A stretch of 8,681 nt of DNA from Rhodospirillales bacterium (GTDB taxonomy: Bacteria > Pseudomonadota > Alphaproteobacteria > UBA828), in NCBI GenBank assembly GCA_026712885.1, contig JAPOPO010000296.1, positions 1-8,681 of the forward strand. The letters run 5' to 3'. Positions 6,988 to 8,681 of this stretch are shown here, in pieces. Under the pieces are notes generated by a model. That model was not told the origin of the DNA, made no database searches, and saw only the letters and a list, made by a program, of their open reading frames with translations. The translations under genes were made by a program, and so were the position numbers. Within the stretch, counting starts at the first letter, position 1. Each line of letters begins with the position of its first letter.

Positions 6988-7983
6988 CTAAGCCGGCATC
7001 GGCATGATGCCGAGGCGGGCGAAGAGCTGGCTGTCGCGTTCGCGCTCGGGATTGGGGGTCGTGAGCAACTCCGGCCCGACGAACACCGAGTTGGCGCCGG
7101 CGAGGAAGGCCAGCGCCTGCATCTCGTCCGACATCTGCTCGCGCCCGGCCGAAAGCCGGACCACCGAACCCGGCATGGTGATCCGCGCCACCGCCACCGT
7201 GCGCACGAACTCGAAGGGATCGAGCGCGTCGGCGCCGTTGAGCGGCGTGCCCTCCACCTGCACCAGCATGTTGATGGGCACGCTTTCGGGATGGCTCGGC
7301 AGGCTCGCGAGCGTCGCGATCATGTCCGCGCGGTCGCGGCGCGATTCACCCATGCCCACGATGCCGCCGCAGCAGACGTTGATGCCCGCGTCGCGCACAT
7401 GGCCCAGGGTCTCGAGCCGGTCCTGATAGGTGCGCGTGGTGATGATCTCGCCGTAGAACGATTCGGAGGTGTCGAGATTGTGGTTGTAGTAGTCGAGGCC
7501 GGCATCGGCGAGGCGCTCCGCCTGGGGGGCGCTCAGCATGCCGAGGGTGACGCAGGTCTCCATGCCGAGCGCCTTGACGCCCGTAACCATGTCGGCCACG
7601 GCCTCCAGGTCGCGGTCCTTCGGGCTGCGCCAGGCGGCGCCCATGCAGTAGCGGGTGGCGCCGGCTTCCCGGGCGCGCCGGGCCTCGGCCAGAACCTCGT
7701 CGCGGGACATCAGCTTGCCCGCCTCGAGCCCGGTGTCGTAGCGCGCGCTCTGCGGGCAATAGGCGCAGTCCTCCGGGCAGCCGCCGGTCTTGATGCTGAG
7801 CAGCGTCGACATCTGCACCTGGTTCGGGTCGAAGTGGCGGCGATGCGCGCTCTGCGCGCGGAACATCAGCTCGGCGAAGGGCAGCGCGAGCAAAGCCTCG
7901 ACCTCCGCCGCCGACCAGTCATGCCTGAGCATGGGCGCAGCACTCGGCGGCGCGTCCGCGCCGATCGCCTCGACAGTTTCCAT
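6988..7983 (-). CDS. bioB: Biotin synthase (radical SAM)
   Basis: BioB inserts sulfur into dethiobiotin, the last step of biotin synthesis. The 331-residue protein has the radical SAM motif CPEDCAYC (69-76), whose Cys69, Cys73 and Cys76 hold the [4Fe-4S] cluster. The [2Fe-2S] ligands Cys113, Cys144, Cys204 and Arg276 are all present, at a constant +16 offset from E. coli numbering. The dethiobiotin-binding NHNLDT (167-172) is also intact. Near the C-terminus FVGPELLTT (301-309) replaces the more usual F.G.KLLTT but spares the rest. The start is an ATG with GGAG 10 nt upstream, and a sigma70-like promoter precedes it. It is the first gene of a bioB-bioA pair. The final cluster of Met and Pro residues is short and ordinary. 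Confidence 0.97.
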   Translation of the reverse strand: METVEAIGADAPPSAAPMLRHDWSAAEVEALLALPFAELMFRAQSAHRRHFDPNQVQMSTLLSIKTGGCPEDCAYCPQSARYDTGLEAGKLMSRDEVLAEARRAREAGATRYCMGAAWRSPKDRDLEAVADMVTGVKALGMETCVTLGMLSAPQAERLADAGLDYYNHNLDTSESFYGEIITTRTYQDRLETLGHVRDAGINVCCGGIVGMGESRRDRADMIATLASLPSHPESVPINMLVQVEGTPLNGADALDPFEFVRTVAVARITMPGSVVRLSAGREQMSDEMQALAFLAGANSVFVGPELLTTPNPERERDSQLFARLGIMPMPA

Positions 7984-8013
7984 GATCGCTCGTCTCCGGC
8001 CCCCGACCGGCGC

Positions 8014-8041
8014 AGGATAGGCCGGCCCACGGCGGGGTCAA
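8014..8041 (-). promoter_or_regulatory. Sigma70-like promoter for bioB-bioA
   Basis: On the minus strand TTGACC (8036-8041) and TATCCT (8014-8019) are spaced by 16 nt. Transcription would start near 8007, giving a leader of about 24 nt that still contains the GGAG ribosome site (7994-7997). No BioR-type A/T-rich palindrome or other obvious biotin operator is seen here. Hexamers are seen; activity is inferred. Confidence 0.55.
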
Positions 8042-8050
8042 GCAAGTGTC

Positions 8051-8681
8051 CTACACGCGCTTATCGGAAGCGGCCCGGATCGCGCGCCAGACGCGCTCGG
8101 GCGTAAAGGGCATCTCCACATGGCGGACGCCGAGGTGCCAGAGCGCATCGAGGATGGCGTTGCCGATGGCGGCCGGCGGACCGGAGGTGCCGAGCTCGCC
8201 CACGCCCTTGACGCCGAGCGGGTTGGTCCCGGTCAGCGTCACGTGGCCATCCAGCGTGAAGTCGGGCAGGTCGTCGGCGCGGGGAATCGTGTAGTCCATG
8301 AAGGAGCCGGTGAGTAGCTGGCCCGTCTCCGGCTCGTAGCGCACGTCCTCCAGCAGCGCCTGCCCGATGCCCTGGGCCGCGGCACCGTGGCGCTGGCCGT
8401 CGACGACCAGCGGGTTGATCACAAGGCCCGCATCCTCCACCGAATAGTAGCCGGTGAGCCGCACCGCGCCGGTCTCGGCATCGACGGTGACGGTGGCGAC
8501 GTGGGTGCCGTAGGGATAGTTGAAGTCGTCCGGATCGAAGAACGCCGCCTCTTCAAGCCCGAGCTCGAAGCCCTCGGGATAGTCGGCGCCGCGATAGGCC
8601 ATGTCGGCGATCTCGACGAAGGTCATCCGCCGGTCGGTGCCGCGCACGGAATAAGCGCCGGCCCCGAATTCGATATCGTCC
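8051..8681 (-). CDS. Xanthine dehydrogenase/CoxL-family molybdopterin subunit, C-terminal part
   Basis: The last 210 residues of a large molybdenum hydroxylase subunit are visible; the frame remains open at the right edge, so the N-terminal part is outside the window. Visible motifs are typical of the molybdopterin-binding domain of CoxL-like dehydrogenases. They include DIEFGAGAYSV.GTDR near the left end of the visible part, HVATVTVD.ETG and DAGLVINP, then the GQ.HGA..QGIGQAL region. GVKGVGELGTSGPP carries the expected catalytic Glu (codon at 8195-8197). The family oxidises aldehydes, CO, purines or N-heterocycles. The active-site loop that separates true CO dehydrogenase from the rest is not in the window, so no substrate is assigned. 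Its stop lies 67 nt before bioB on the same strand, with no terminator between them. A GTG at 8647 is internal and not the true start. Confidence 0.9.
   Translation of the reverse strand, partial: DDIEFGAGAYSVRGTDRRMTFVEIADMAYRGADYPEGFELGLEEAAFFDPDDFNYPYGTHVATVTVDAETGAVRLTGYYSVEDAGLVINPLVVDGQRHGAAAQGIGQALLEDVRYEPETGQLLTGSFMDYTIPRADDLPDFTLDGHVTLTGTNPLGVKGVGELGTSGPPAAIGNAILDALWHLGVRHVEMPFTPERVWRAIRAASDKRV

Noticed and set aside
5589..7007. Long plus-strand open frame of 472 codons opposite bioA
   Set aside because: It is opposite a full-length BioA with every catalytic motif intact. High GC makes stop codons rare in the opposing frame, and the translation shows no recognisable domain.
6922..8106. 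Long plus-strand open frame of 394 codons opposite bioB
   Set aside because: It mirrors bioB, whose cluster ligands are all present. The low-complexity His/Arg/Ala-rich translation is typical of a GC-rich shadow frame.
1..8681. A novel defence, mobile or toxin-antitoxin system
   Set aside because: All sizeable genes belong to well-known metabolic or transport families. I saw no integrase, transposase, direct repeats, CRISPR spacing or unexplained gene cluster.

Overview
This window reads as a chromosomal segment of a GC-rich alphaproteobacterium, possibly Rhodospirillales-like. That placement is inference. It rests on strong G/C bias at third codon positions, a leucyltransferase of the proteobacterial Bpt family, a three-gene TRAP transporter with a TakP-like binding protein, and a CoxL-type molybdenum hydroxylase. 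No rRNA, tRNA, CRISPR array, transposase, phage gene or long repeat is visible. The genes are intact apart from the one cut by the right edge.

Layout, left to right. Positions 1-100 are non-coding and hold a hairpin that looks like an intrinsic terminator for leftward transcription. Five genes then run rightward. They are purD (purine synthesis), bpt (N-end-rule leucyltransferase, behind an unusually clear promoter that may give a leaderless mRNA), and a dctP-dctQ-dctM TRAP transporter set. The binding protein carries a twin-arginine signal peptide, and an 11-bp perfect hairpin separates dctP from dctQ. From 5670 the strand switches. bioA and bioB lie leftward, transcribed bioB then bioA, from a good sigma70-like promoter just upstream of bioB. 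The right end holds the C-terminal 210 residues of a xanthine dehydrogenase/CoxL-type molybdopterin subunit, also leftward and cut by the window edge.

How the genes work together. The TRAP genes form one functional unit: DctP captures a solute in the periplasm, probably an organic anion such as an alpha-keto acid, and DctQM carries it across the inner membrane using a sodium or proton gradient. bioB and bioA belong to one pathway (biotin), but bioF and bioD are not here. purD, bpt and the molybdenum enzyme have no obvious shared role with these neighbours.

I did not find a previously undescribed multigene system. The points most worth checking are regulatory: the possible leaderless start of bpt, the dctP-dctQ intercistronic hairpin, the leftward terminator ahead of purD, and an apparent two-helix insertion in DctM.
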